Positions 14,176 to 23,160 of a DNA stretch of 64,000 bases are shown here, piece by piece (the first letter of the stretch is position 1; every line of letters starts with the position of its first letter). Both the position numbers and the translations under genes were made by a program. The DNA lies in contig CAJUIZ010000010.1 of assembly GCA_910586625.1 (NCBI GenBank), positions 6,750-70,749 of the forward strand, written 5' to 3'. Origin of the DNA: an uncultured Christensenellaceae bacterium. Lineage in GTDB: Bacteria > Bacillota > Clostridia > Christensenellales > CAG-314. The notes below the pieces were generated by a model. That model worked only from the letters and a program-made list of their open reading frames with translations, made no database searches and had not been told where the DNA came from.

Positions 14176-15027
14176 ATGCTACAAGTAGAAAATCTATGCA
14201 AAGCTTTCGATACATTCTTGCTGGACGGCGTTTCGTTTACGGTGCCGTCGGGCGCGATTGTAGGCTTTATCGGACAGAACGGCGCAGGAAAAACCACCAC
14301 TCTCAAATGCATTATGCGCAGTGTATTTCCCGATTCGGGCAGAGTAACGGTAGACGGCAAAGATATGGGCGAAAACGAAACGGAGTGCAAAAAGCTTATC
14401 AGTTTTTCTTCCGGAACGTTCGAATACTACCGCAACAAGAAGCTGCGCGAAATCGTGGCGGCTGTAAAGCCCTTCTATGACAACTGGTCGGACGGCGACT
14501 TCAACAGATACTGCGACCGCTTTAATTTAGACGTTAACAAACGGGTAAAGGAGCTTTCGGCAGGTATGAAGGTCAAGTTCTCGCTTGCGTTAGCTATGAG
14601 TCACAACGCAAAAGTATTCATATTTGACGAACCCACAAGCGGACTCGATCCCATTGCGCGCGACGAGCTGCTGGACGTGTTCCGCGATATTGTTGAAGAC
14701 GGAGACAAAAGCATTCTATTCTCCACGCATATCACGGCGGATTTGGAAAAATGCGCCGATTACGTGCTGTTTATTAAAGACGGGCAGATCATCGTCGACA
14801 GCGAAAAGGACGCGTTATTGGACAATTACGCATTGATTAAGGGCGGCGCAGACGAATTGACGGACGAGCTTACAAGACGCTTGATAGCCTACAAACAACA
14901 CCAATTCGGATACGTTGCGCTAATAGCCCGCAGCAAAATACGCTCGACAGATAAGTTTGTTACGGAAAAGCCGACATTGGACGACATAATGGTATACTTC
15001 AATAAGCGCGGACAGGCGCAAGCGTAA
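14176..15027 (+). CDS. ABC transporter ATPase (YtrB-like, GntR-linked)
   Basis: This 283-residue ATPase has Walker A GQNGAGKTTT (33-42), a degenerate signature LSAGMK in place of LSGGQ, and Walker B VFIFDEPTSGLDP, followed by the H-loop STH. AAGGAG precedes the start. It pairs with the membrane protein 15 bp downstream and a GntR regulator. That arrangement is typical of the YtrA-regulated exporters of Firmicutes, which are induced by cell-wall-active antibiotics. The substrate is unknown. The roughly 70-residue C-terminal extension is common in this subfamily. Confidence 0.88.
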   Translation: MLQVENLCKAFDTFLLDGVSFTVPSGAIVGFIGQNGAGKTTTLKCIMRSVFPDSGRVTVDGKDMGENETECKKLISFSSGTFEYYRNKKLREIVAAVKPFYDNWSDGDFNRYCDRFNLDVNKRVKELSAGMKVKFSLALAMSHNAKVFIFDEPTSGLDPIARDELLDVFRDIVEDGDKSILFSTHITADLEKCADYVLFIKDGQIIVDSEKDALLDNYALIKGGADELTDELTRRLIAYKQHQFGYVALIARSKIRSTDKFVTEKPTLDDIMVYFNKRGQAQA

Positions 15028-15042
15028 GCGGGAGAGAATACT

Positions 15043-15693
15043 ATGATAAAGCTGTTAAATAAAGACTTGAAACTCAATATGCCCAAACCGCTGTATTTGT
15101 TTGCGCTGCTCGGCGCAATGATTATTATACCCAACTACCCCTATATAGTAGGTACGGGCTACACGATAATGCACATTATGCTGTATTTGCAGTTTTCCAA
15201 CGAAAACCGCTCGCAGGAGTTTTCCGCTATGCTGCCGATAAGACGGCACGACATAGTGTCGTCTACCACCGCGGTATTTGCATTGTGTCAGCTGATGAAC
15301 CTTGCCGTTTCCGCCGCGTGCGCGTATCCGTCAAGACTAATAAACCCAAACGTATACAATTTCGTAGGATTGGACGCCAACTTGACTTTTTTCGGCGTGG
15401 CGTTCGCGTGCTTGGGACTGTTCAATCTCGTAGTTATTCCGCGCTATTTCAAAACGGGCTACAAGTACGGCGTAACGCTTATTTTGGGATTACTTACCTT
15501 TGTTGCGTTTTATCTTATTTGCGAGTTGCCTATTCAGCTTATACCGACGCTGACAGTAGCGTTAGACGGATACGACGCAGCTTACGTTTGGGCACGGTTG
15601 ACAGTTCTGCTCGGCGGCGTTATAATATATTGTCTTGCAACCTATTCCGCCAACAGAATAGCGATAAAAAAATTCGAAAGGGTCAACCTATGA
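15043..15693 (+). CDS. ABC transporter membrane protein (ABC-2 type)
   Basis: A 216-residue protein with about six hydrophobic segments, beginning MIKLLNKDLKLNMPKPLYLF. It is the probable permease partner of the ATPase upstream. GCGGGAGAG lies before the ATG. Its TGA overlaps the ATG of the regulator gene, so all three genes are one operon. Confidence 0.82.
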   Translation: MIKLLNKDLKLNMPKPLYLFALLGAMIIIPNYPYIVGTGYTIMHIMLYLQFSNENRSQEFSAMLPIRRHDIVSSTTAVFALCQLMNLAVSAACAYPSRLINPNVYNFVGLDANLTFFGVAFACLGLFNLVVIPRYFKTGYKYGVTLILGLLTFVAFYLICELPIQLIPTLTVALDGYDAAYVWARLTVLLGGVIIYCLATYSANRIAIKKFERVNL

Positions 15694-16058
15694 TAAAGCT
15701 TACGGTTCAAACGCGCATAGAAAAGCCTATTTACGAGCAGCTATACTCGCAAATAGTATCGGAAATTCTCAGCGGACAGCTGACGGCTAACGAATGCTTG
15801 CCGTCTATACGTTTGGTTGCCAAGGAGCTGCAAATAAGCGTAATTCCCGTCAAAACGGCTTACGAAATGTTAGAGCAAGACGGATACATCTACACTCAAC
15901 AAGGCAAGGGCTGCTTTGTAAAAGACTTAGGCGACGAATTACGACTGAAACGACACAGGATAGTAACGGAAAAAATCGTCGAGCTTAAAAACACCGCCGA
16001 TAAATTAGGATTGAGCGGCGACGAAGTTACTACGCTGATAGAAAAATATTTAGGCTGA
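15690..16058 (+). CDS. GntR-family transcriptional regulator (YtrA subfamily)
   Basis: This is a 122-residue short GntR protein. The winged helix is at about 10-75 (PIYEQLYSQIVSEILSGQL, then LPSIRLVAKELQISV), followed by a short helical tail of about 40 residues rather than a ligand domain, as in YtrA regulators. The start at 15690 overlaps the stop of the permease gene (ATGA). It probably represses its own operon through the inverted repeat at 14138-14160. A longer in-frame opening upstream overlaps the permease and is rejected. Confidence 0.88.
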   Translation: MIKLTVQTRIEKPIYEQLYSQIVSEILSGQLTANECLPSIRLVAKELQISVIPVKTAYEMLEQDGYIYTQQGKGCFVKDLGDELRLKRHRIVTEKIVELKNTADKLGLSGDEVTTLIEKYLG

Positions 16059-16103
16059 TACCGCAACGCGCAAATACAAACCGTTTAATCTGTCCGCGTA
16101 GAT

Positions 16104-17564
16104 TTACAGCCTGATAATATTTGTCGCAATTTTATCCTGAAACGCCTTGTCGTGTTCTACAAAAATCATAGTAGGCTTGTATTCCGTTATCAGATTCTCA
16201 ATCTGAATACGCGAATATATGTCGATAAAATTCAAGGGCTCGTCCCAAACGTACAAATGCGCTTGCTCACACAAACTTTTAGCGAGCAAGACTTTTTTCT
16301 TTTGTCCGTCGGAAAATTCCGCAATATTTTTTTCAAACTGACGTCTGTCGAAGCCCATTTTATAAAGAATGGATTTGAATAGGCTTTCGTCTATTTTGTC
16401 ATTAGCTGCGCAGTCCGTAAGCGTTCCTTTTAGGCACGACGTGTCTTGCGGCACATAGGAAACAACAAGGTTGGCTCCCACGTCTATAACGCCCGAATGG
16501 TCTATATGCATACCGCACAATAATTTTAGCAAGCTGCTTTTACCGCTTCCGTTTTTTCCTTCGAGAGCAATCCGTTCGCCGCGCCTTATATCAAACGTCA
16601 CTGGCGCGCAGATTGCTTTATTGTTGTAAATCGGCGCAACCGCGGAGAAAGCGGCAAGCCGTTCCGAAGGAAAACTTACGGGGCAAATTTTAAGAATGCT
16701 TTCGTTTTCCGTATTTTTGAGTAATGCCGATTTTTGTTCTATTTCTTTTTGCCGACGCGCTTCCGCAACCTTTGCGCGTTTCATCATTTTTGCCGATTTA
16801 TGTCCTACATAGCCTTTATCTGCGGCTCCGCTTTTCGACGCTTCGACTGCATCCGCCCAATTAGCCGTACGTAATGCCGTATCCTGCAACCGTCTTATAT
16901 CCGTTTGCAAACGGGAGTATTGCTTGCGTTCGAGTTCTTGCCGACGCTCGAAATTTGCCATAAAAGAAGTATAATTACCGCTTTGCACTTCTATATTCGC
17001 ACGATTGAGCGATAAAATATGATCGACGCAACCGTCTAATAAACGCCTGTCATGAGATATAAGAATAAAGCTCTTTTTCTTGCGCAAATACTCCGACAGC
17101 AATTTACGCGCCTGCGTGTCTAAGTGGTTTGTAGGCTCGTCTATAAGCAAAAAGCGTCCTTCGTTCAAAAACGACGCGGCGAGCAAAACCTTGGTTTGTT
17201 CTCCGTTAGACAGCGTGTTAAACGGCCTGTACAGGCAATCGTAATTAACGTCAAGATACGACAATTCGCGCATTATCCGCCATTCTTCGGCAGTCGGACA
17301 AATTTCGAGCAAAATATCTTCCGTTAATTTTGTTTTATCGTCAATATCATACGGAAAGTAATCGAATCGAACGGACGAAACAATTTTACCGCTATATTCG
17401 TATTTGCCTTGCAGAAGTTTTAAGAAAGTTGTTTTACCCCTGCCGTTTCTCCCGATAAAACCGAGTTTCCAATCGGTATCGATCTGAAAGCTGACATTTT
17501 CGAAAATATTATCGTAGCTCGACGCATATGAAAACGTAAGATTTTCCACTTTTATAATAGACAT
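16104..17564 (-). CDS. ABC-F ribosomal protection protein, Lsa type
   Basis: This 486-residue protein has two ABC domains and no membrane segments. The first Walker A is GFIGRNGRGKTT (about 35-46), with signature LSNGEQTK and Walker B FLLIDEPTNHLD. The second has EGKNGSGKSS, FSDGQKKK and LYVWDEPLNFID. A basic linker (about 200-290) joins them. The opening phrase and length match Lsa proteins, which bind the ribosomal E site and displace lincosamides, streptogramin A and pleuromutilins. AAGGAGGGG precedes the start. An attenuator lies in the leader, as is usual for antibiotic-induced ABC-F genes. Actual resistance is not shown by sequence. Confidence 0.85.
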   Translation of the reverse strand: MSIIKVENLTFSYASSYDNIFENVSFQIDTDWKLGFIGRNGRGKTTFLKLLQGKYEYSGKIVSSVRFDYFPYDIDDKTKLTEDILLEICPTAEEWRIMRELSYLDVNYDCLYRPFNTLSNGEQTKVLLAASFLNEGRFLLIDEPTNHLDTQARKLLSEYLRKKKSFILISHDRRLLDGCVDHILSLNRANIEVQSGNYTSFMANFERRQELERKQYSRLQTDIRRLQDTALRTANWADAVEASKSGAADKGYVGHKSAKMMKRAKVAEARRQKEIEQKSALLKNTENESILKICPVSFPSERLAAFSAVAPIYNNKAICAPVTFDIRRGERIALEGKNGSGKSSLLKLLCGMHIDHSGVIDVGANLVVSYVPQDTSCLKGTLTDCAANDKIDESLFKSILYKMGFDRRQFEKNIAEFSDGQKKKVLLAKSLCEQAHLYVWDEPLNFIDIYSRIQIENLITEYKPTMIFVEHDKAFQDKIATNIIRL

Positions 17565-17583
17565 AAATTATCCCCTCCTTAAC

Positions 17584-17620
17584 AAATAAAAAAAGTTATG
17601 AGAAAGCAATCTCATAACTT
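17584..17620 (-). terminator. Attenuator hairpin in the ABC-F leader
   Basis: Minus-strand AAGTTATGAG and CTCATAACTT form a 10-bp stem followed by TTTTTTTATTT, ending just before the ribosome site of the ABC-F gene. The roughly 200-nt leader from the promoter at 17784 also holds a very short frame (a GTG start near 17759 with GAGG upstream) that could be a stalling peptide. Confidence 0.75.
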
Positions 17621-17783
17621 AATAAATTCTCAAAAATATTCATACTTATATTTGAGCGTATCGGATTATACTTTCTTGCAATTGCATAAGTCAAAAGAGC
17701 ATAATACGACTCTCCCGCTTATGATATAATAATTAACAAGAAAAAATAATCACTCCCTTTCACCTCAAACTTTAGTTAATTGT

Positions 17784-17812
17784 ATTGTAACACATTTCCA
17801 TATACAATACAA
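17784..17812 (-). promoter_or_regulatory. Promoter of the ABC-F leader transcript
   Basis: Minus-strand TTGTAT (17807-17812) and TACAAT (17784-17789) with a 17-bp spacer. The long untranslated leader between here and 17564 fits antibiotic-dependent attenuation. Confidence 0.65.
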
Positions 17813-17895
17813 CCGAAATCACCGCAATAAATCAAACAAAAACAAATTTACAAAGCGCATCACAAGTAAAAACGCTTTATACTGCAAGTTTTTGC

Positions 17896-18864
17896 TTAAT
17901 ACTGCGACAGTTTGTTTGCAAGCCTATACAGTTCGGTATTAAACCGTTTGGTTTTGGCAAGCGCTTCCAGCATATCGTCGTCGAACACGGCGTTATCCTT
18001 GATACCTATAACACGGTCGGTCTTGCCGCAGGCTAAGCATTCCACCGCAAGCGCGCCCATTCTAATACCGAGCAGTCTGTCCTGCAACGTCGCGTTTCCG
18101 CCGCGTTGAATATGTCCGAGTGTCAGAGAACGTATTTCCATCTCGGGTAAACGTTCTTTTACGTCGGCAGCCACCTTTTCCGCGGAGCATACGCCTTCGG
18201 CAACTACAATTATATTGTCCGTTTTGCCATGCGCTGCGTTAGCTTTAAGCCGAGCGACCGTTTCGTCGATATCGTAGCCCACTTCCGGGACTATTACTAC
18301 TTCCGCTCCGCTTGCAAGTCCGCCGTACAGCGCTATATCTCCGCAATGTCTGCCCATAACTTCCACCACGCACGTACGTCCGTTGCACGCCATAGTATCG
18401 CGCAGCATCTGCACCGAGTTGATAACAACCGTAGTCGCGCTGTCGAACCCCAAGGTAAAATCGGTATACGCAAGATCGTTATCTATTGTTCCGGGAATAC
18501 CGATTGTTTTTACACCGTATTTGGTGGATAGCACCTTAGCCCCTTGGAAGCTGCCGTCTCCGCCTATTACGACCAGTCCTTCTATTCCGTAACGTTTCAA
18601 GGTGTTGACGGCTTTTTTCTGTCCTTCTTCCGTCTTCATATCGGGGCATCGTGCCGTTTGAATAACTGTGCCGCCGCGGTGAATTATGTCTTCCACGCTT
18701 TTAGCGTCGGCTTGCGTTACCTTACCGTCTATAAGTCCTTGATACCCGCTGTGAATCAAGTATACCTGCATACCGTGTTCAATGCCGTATCTTACAACTG
18801 CGTATACGGCGGCATTCATTCCCTGCGAATCTCCTCCGCTTGTCAAAACTCCGATTTTTTTCAT
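17896..18864 (-). CDS. pfkA: ATP-dependent 6-phosphofructokinase
   Basis: A 322-residue enzyme of the usual bacterial length that phosphorylates fructose 6-phosphate in glycolysis. Motifs seen are the N-terminal GVLTSGGDSQGMNAA, the ATP-binding GGDGSFQGA, the catalytic GIPGTIDND, and EVMGRHCGDIALYGGLASGA. The glycine in GGDGS favours ATP over pyrophosphate. GGAGAGCGTA precedes the start. It stands 14 bp downstream of the hexosaminidase and is likely co-transcribed with it. Confidence 0.95.
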   Translation of the reverse strand: MKKIGVLTSGGDSQGMNAAVYAVVRYGIEHGMQVYLIHSGYQGLIDGKVTQADAKSVEDIIHRGGTVIQTARCPDMKTEEGQKKAVNTLKRYGIEGLVVIGGDGSFQGAKVLSTKYGVKTIGIPGTIDNDLAYTDFTLGFDSATTVVINSVQMLRDTMACNGRTCVVEVMGRHCGDIALYGGLASGAEVVIVPEVGYDIDETVARLKANAAHGKTDNIIVVAEGVCSAEKVAADVKERLPEMEIRSLTLGHIQRGGNATLQDRLLGIRMGALAVECLACGKTDRVIGIKDNAVFDDDMLEALAKTKRFNTELYRLANKLSQY

Positions 18865-18878
18865 TACGCGCTCTCCGT

Positions 18879-20435
18879 TTATTTTTTATTCTTGTACTCG
18901 TTTAATTCTATATTTGCGTCTTTCTTAAAAAACTTGCGTATTATACTTACATTGCGACAGCGGCTAAGCGTTGCGTCTCCGTTATACGTTAAGCCCGCTT
19001 TGTCGTACAACTCGTAGCGTTTTTTCAGACGTTTGCCGAATTTCGCGCCGCGATACCCCCACGCGCACTCGGACAACGCATCCAAACGCGGAAGCAGATT
19101 GAAAAACAGTTTATCGGTATCCGCTATATGCTCCGTCCAAACACAGCCTTCCACTCCCAATACGTTATTCAAACAGCTCTTCTTTACGCCCTTATTCGGG
19201 CGGAAGTTATACGTCCGCTTTAACGGAGTCATTGCGTAAGGATAATCGAAATAAGCGCGTAAAAATGGTGACATAATTATTTTACGACCGTTATTGGCTT
19301 CCTTAATTCCGCTTTTAGTCGTAAACGGCTTCCAAACCTGACAGACTATTTTTTTGTCGGAATCGGCGGTTATTCCGTCGTTCCAACATATCACGGTCTT
19401 GCCCTTGCTTTCCAAATGCTTACGAAACACTTCCACCATATACGTTTGCAACTGTTCGAAGTTGGACAGCTGCAGTTCCGATAACCTTTCGCGGCAGGCT
19501 TTGCAGTTGCACCATCTGTCCTTGGGAACTTCGTCGCCGCCCAAATGGAAATACTCGGACGGAAACAGCTCGCTTACTTCGTCCAATATATCGCATATAA
19601 AACCGTAAGTCGCGTCGTTGCCAGCGCACAAAATGTCCTTGGAAATCCCCCACGTTTTGCGCACTTCGAGCGGAGTTCCGTTACAGCTGTATTCGGGATA
19701 CGCGGCAAGCGCGGCTACCATATGTCCCGGAACGTCAACTTCGGGTATCACTTCAACGTTATGTTCGGCTGCGTAGCGTACGATTTCGCGAATATCGTCC
19801 TTGGTATAATATCCGCCGTGCGGCTGCTCGTCCACATAAGTTTTACCGCCGACGGAAATCTCCGTACCCTTACGTACGGCGGATATTTCCTTCAACAGCG
19901 GATACTTGTCTATTTCTATACGAAAACCTTGATCGTCCGTCAAATGCAAATGCAGTTTGTTGAGCTTGTCCTGCGACATAAGGTCGATAATCTGTTTTAT
20001 AACGTCAACGCCGAAAAAATGACGGCACACGTCCACGTGCAGACCGCGATATGCAAACTTAGGAGCGTCTTCGACGTAACAGTTGGCGCAGGCGACAAGC
20101 TGCTGTTCCGCATCGAGATTAAACATCTGTCTAAGCGTTTCCACTGCATAGTAGCAACCGGAAACATCGCTTGCCGTAACGGTTGCGTGTCCGCTCTGCG
20201 AAAGCATTATGTGATAGCCTTCGCGGGGGATACTGTCGTCGCTATTGAAGATGATTTTCGCTTGGTCGATCTCGTCGGTTAAAGTAACGGTTATATTACA
20301 GCTATCGTAAATCATAGCCGCCAGCCGCTTGGCAAGAGAAGAAAACTTGGCGTCGCAAAAAACAAAACAGTCGCAATCTAACGTAAAATTTCCGCTTATT
20401 TTTACTAATTTCTGTGGCTGTGGAATTATTTTCAT
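18879..20435 (-). CDS. GH20 beta-N-acetylhexosaminidase
   Basis: This is a 518-residue glycosidase without an obvious signal peptide, so it is probably cytoplasmic. The N-terminal GH20b-like domain (about 1-120) precedes the catalytic barrel, with RGLHVDVCRHF at 130-140, HLTDDQG at 164-170 and the catalytic pair D301-E302 in HLGGDEVPK. The enzyme uses substrate-assisted catalysis to release terminal N-acetylhexosamines. AAAGG is 5-6 nt before the ATG. Its pairing with pfkA suggests that amino-sugar breakdown feeds glycolysis. Confidence 0.92.
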   Translation of the reverse strand: MKIIPQPQKLVKISGNFTLDCDCFVFCDAKFSSLAKRLAAMIYDSCNITVTLTDEIDQAKIIFNSDDSIPREGYHIMLSQSGHATVTASDVSGCYYAVETLRQMFNLDAEQQLVACANCYVEDAPKFAYRGLHVDVCRHFFGVDVIKQIIDLMSQDKLNKLHLHLTDDQGFRIEIDKYPLLKEISAVRKGTEISVGGKTYVDEQPHGGYYTKDDIREIVRYAAEHNVEVIPEVDVPGHMVAALAAYPEYSCNGTPLEVRKTWGISKDILCAGNDATYGFICDILDEVSELFPSEYFHLGGDEVPKDRWCNCKACRERLSELQLSNFEQLQTYMVEVFRKHLESKGKTVICWNDGITADSDKKIVCQVWKPFTTKSGIKEANNGRKIIMSPFLRAYFDYPYAMTPLKRTYNFRPNKGVKKSCLNNVLGVEGCVWTEHIADTDKLFFNLLPRLDALSECAWGYRGAKFGKRLKKRYELYDKAGLTYNGDATLSRCRNVSIIRKFFKKDANIELNEYKNKK

Positions 20436-20535
20436 ATAAACCTTTATATAGAAAGTACCTTTAAGTACCGATTGTCAATTTTATGATAATTTATTTTAAC
20501 ACAAAACCGACTTTATTACAACCTAATAGACGCAT

Positions 20536-20573
20536 AAAAACAAAAAGCAGCCGCAAAGATTACTCTTTGCGGC
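20536..20573 (-). terminator. Terminator of the pot operon
   Basis: Minus-strand GCCGCAAAG pairs with CTTTGCGGC and is followed by TGCTTTTTGTTTTT. It lies 30 nt after the potD stop. Confidence 0.85.
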
Positions 20574-20602
20574 GTACAATTAAAGCCTACGATTATTCTA
20601 CT

Positions 20603-22345
20603 TTATTCGTCGGAACTGTCTAACGTTCCGCCGACAGCCGAAGAAGCTATTTTTACTTTTGAGTTGTGCAAACGCTTTATATATTCGCACAAAACTATTA
20701 TTCCCACAGCGACGAACAAAGCGAGCGCAGTCCAACCGAGAAGCGGCAGCGCATTTTCTCCCGTCGAGCGCGCGTAGTTCCACATAGTAACCACAGCCTT
20801 ATTATTTGCGCCGAAATCGCGCATAACGCCCAAGGTTTCCAAGGCGCGCGTTGCGTCGTCGGACAGAACGAATGGATAACGCCAGTTGCTGTTGTCCATA
20901 ACGTCGCGGCTGTCGAAAAAGTATTCTTCGAATTCTTCCCAACTGCCGTAATCGAATTCCGTCACGTCCTTGCCGTTTTCGTCCTTTTTGTCCCAATAGC
21001 CGCAGTCTACCAAATAAACGCGCGACAGCGTTTCGCGGGCGTCCGCATCCTGACGGACGGCTTCGGGATCGACTGCGGAAGAATAGCCTATTTCCATCAT
21101 ATTTTCCGCTGCGACTCGCGGCGAATTGAGAAAGTTAATAAAAATCTTTATCGCGTTGAGATGCTCGGGGTTGTACGTATTTTTGGGAATAGCCCACCCG
21201 TCGAACCATATATTGCCTGCGGAGTGCGGAACGTAGTAGGACAGCTCGTAATCGCCGCATTCTTCTTGACAGTGCTTGCAAACGTAATACTTACTTCCGT
21301 CTTCGTCGCGTTTTTCTTCGCCGTAAACTCGCTCGCCGCGTTCTTCCGAACACGCCGCGCACAAAGCGTCGTCCCAGCTTTCTTCCACTGCGTACATAGC
21401 GTCGCCGCTCCAAGCAAGGTCTACCATTGCGTTACCCTTTAACAGGTCGTCTTTACCGAAGTCCACTTCGTAACCGAACAATTGCTTTTTCTGCTGCGTT
21501 AACGCCTGTTGACACAGGCTTAAAAGCTGATCGTCTACTGCATTGATAAATTCGCCCACCGAAAGTTCGGAATACGCCTTTCCGTAGTACGAACTCGATT
21601 CGTCCGTCGAAGTAAGACCGTCGAGCTTGCCGCTTTCTTTGAGATAAAACAGCGTCGCGGCGTAGCTGTCGCGTATGCTGTCCTTCATCAGGATGTTGCC
21701 CGTAAGCCCGCTTGACAGCAAATTGCCTTCGCCGTCGTCGTTGAACAGTATGCCCCAGTTTGCTTTGTTCATAATGTCGTAATCGTAAATGCCCAAGTCG
21801 ATGAAGGCATACTTATTGTACAAAATGCCCAGCGTTCCGTACATATACGGCACCATATAGTCGGACATCTTGCGCGTGCCGTCCTGCCCTGCCACCGATA
21901 CCGCGCCGAAGGCTTCGTCTATTTTGCCCAGCACGTTACGGTCTACATTGCCGCCGTTATGAACGTATTTTGCGGAATCGACCTGCATATCCGCAACGTA
22001 CTTGTCTTCGTCGAAATAGTTAAGCGGCAGCAACAGGTCTTTTTCCAACAGCTTTTGAATAGCGTATTCGCTTGGGCAAATAACGTCCACCTTGGCGTCG
22101 CCCTGCATAATTTTTGCAAGCATCGTTTCGTTGGTATCGAATGTTACGTACGTCACCTTGATATTACGCCCGGTAAGAGCCTTGTAGTAAGCGTAGAAAT
22201 CGTCCTTGTAGTCGTAAATATAGTCCGCCCAATTGTACACTACTAATTCGTCGGTTGGCGTTGCGTCGGGCTTGCATGCGGCGGCGGACACGGCTACGGA
22301 CAGCAGCAAAACTACGCACAAAAAGATAGGTAATATTTTTCTCAT
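20603..22345 (-). CDS. potD: Spermidine/putrescine-binding lipoprotein PotD with inserted cysteine module and C-terminal membrane helix
   Basis: This is a 580-residue substrate-binding protein of the polyamine ABC transporter, much longer than the usual roughly 350. The signal peptide ends in SAAAC24, a weak lipobox. The mature part starts LVVYNWADYI as in PotD. Between AWSGDAMYA and LSYYVPHSAGNIWFDGW there is an insertion (about 325-366) with C329, C332, C356, C359 and C363 that looks like a zinc ribbon. A C-terminal helix (about 535-560) plus a polar tail gives a second anchor. It is the last gene of potABCD and overlaps potC by ATGA. Confidence 0.9.
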   Translation of the reverse strand: MRKILPIFLCVVLLLSVAVSAAACKPDATPTDELVVYNWADYIYDYKDDFYAYYKALTGRNIKVTYVTFDTNETMLAKIMQGDAKVDVICPSEYAIQKLLEKDLLLPLNYFDEDKYVADMQVDSAKYVHNGGNVDRNVLGKIDEAFGAVSVAGQDGTRKMSDYMVPYMYGTLGILYNKYAFIDLGIYDYDIMNKANWGILFNDDGEGNLLSSGLTGNILMKDSIRDSYAATLFYLKESGKLDGLTSTDESSSYYGKAYSELSVGEFINAVDDQLLSLCQQALTQQKKQLFGYEVDFGKDDLLKGNAMVDLAWSGDAMYAVEESWDDALCAACSEERGERVYGEEKRDEDGSKYYVCKHCQEECGDYELSYYVPHSAGNIWFDGWAIPKNTYNPEHLNAIKIFINFLNSPRVAAENMMEIGYSSAVDPEAVRQDADARETLSRVYLVDCGYWDKKDENGKDVTEFDYGSWEEFEEYFFDSRDVMDNSNWRYPFVLSDDATRALETLGVMRDFGANNKAVVTMWNYARSTGENALPLLGWTALALFVAVGIIVLCEYIKRLHNSKVKIASSAVGGTLDSSDE

Positions 22346-23160
22346 TGTTTTACCGTCTCCTTTTTACCGTTTTTCTTTATATTTATAAGCAACAAAAACG
22401 TCAGCATTACGACGAAGAATATGGAGAAAACCGCAAACCAAAAGGGCTCCAAGCTCTTTACTCTCGCGTCTTCGTAAATATAGGTGGACAACGTTTCTAT
22501 GCCCGTGTCGCCTTTGTTGAACTGCGTAATAATAAAGTCGTCGAGCGACAGCGTAAACGCCATTGCAAACCCCGACACGATACCGGGAGTTAAGAAGGGG
22601 ATTACCACCTTGAATATTGCCGATAACGGACTGGATCCCAAGTCCAACGCCGCTTCGTACATATTCGGGTCCATCTTCTGCAATCTTGGCAAAATAGACA
22701 GCACCACATACGGGGTACAAAAGGCTACGTGACTGATAATAAGCCGAGTCATTCCCTGCGGAAAAATAAAACTGAACGCCGCAAAAAACACCATTAGCGA
22801 AACCGCCATTACAACTTCGCTGTTAATCATCGGAAGCTGATTTACGGTAAGGGTTATTTTCTTGATTTTTCTGCCGAGATAATAAATGCCTATGGTAGCG
22901 AACGTACCGATTACGGTAGAGATTACGCTTGCGGATACCGCGAGAATAAGCGTATACTTCAAGGCTGACAGCAGGCTTTCAGCTTGGTTGCTGCCGGAAA
23001 ACAGCGACGCGTACGAGTCCAACGTAAAGCCGTTCTTAAAGCTGAAATTACTTGTCCCCGAAAAGCTGAATACTATTATAAGGAATATCGGCAGATACAT
23101 TAGCGCAAGCACGAGTCCCAAGTAGCCGTCGGCAAAAATACGTCTGAGTTTGTTTTTCAT
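22342..23160 (-). CDS. potC: Spermidine/putrescine ABC transporter permease PotC
   Basis: This is a 272-residue permease with six membrane segments. The binding-protein-dependent permease (EAA) loop reads YEAALDLGSSPLSAIFKVVIPFLTPGI (about 172-198), where the coupling helix meets PotA. Start and stop overlap both neighbours by four bases, so translation is coupled through potB-potC-potD. Length and topology are standard for PotC. Confidence 0.93.
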   Translation of the reverse strand: MKNKLRRIFADGYLGLVLALMYLPIFLIIVFSFSGTSNFSFKNGFTLDSYASLFSGSNQAESLLSALKYTLILAVSASVISTVIGTFATIGIYYLGRKIKKITLTVNQLPMINSEVVMAVSLMVFFAAFSFIFPQGMTRLIISHVAFCTPYVVLSILPRLQKMDPNMYEAALDLGSSPLSAIFKVVIPFLTPGIVSGFAMAFTLSLDDFIITQFNKGDTGIETLSTYIYEDARVKSLEPFWFAVFSIFFVVMLTFLLLINIKKNGKKETVKQ

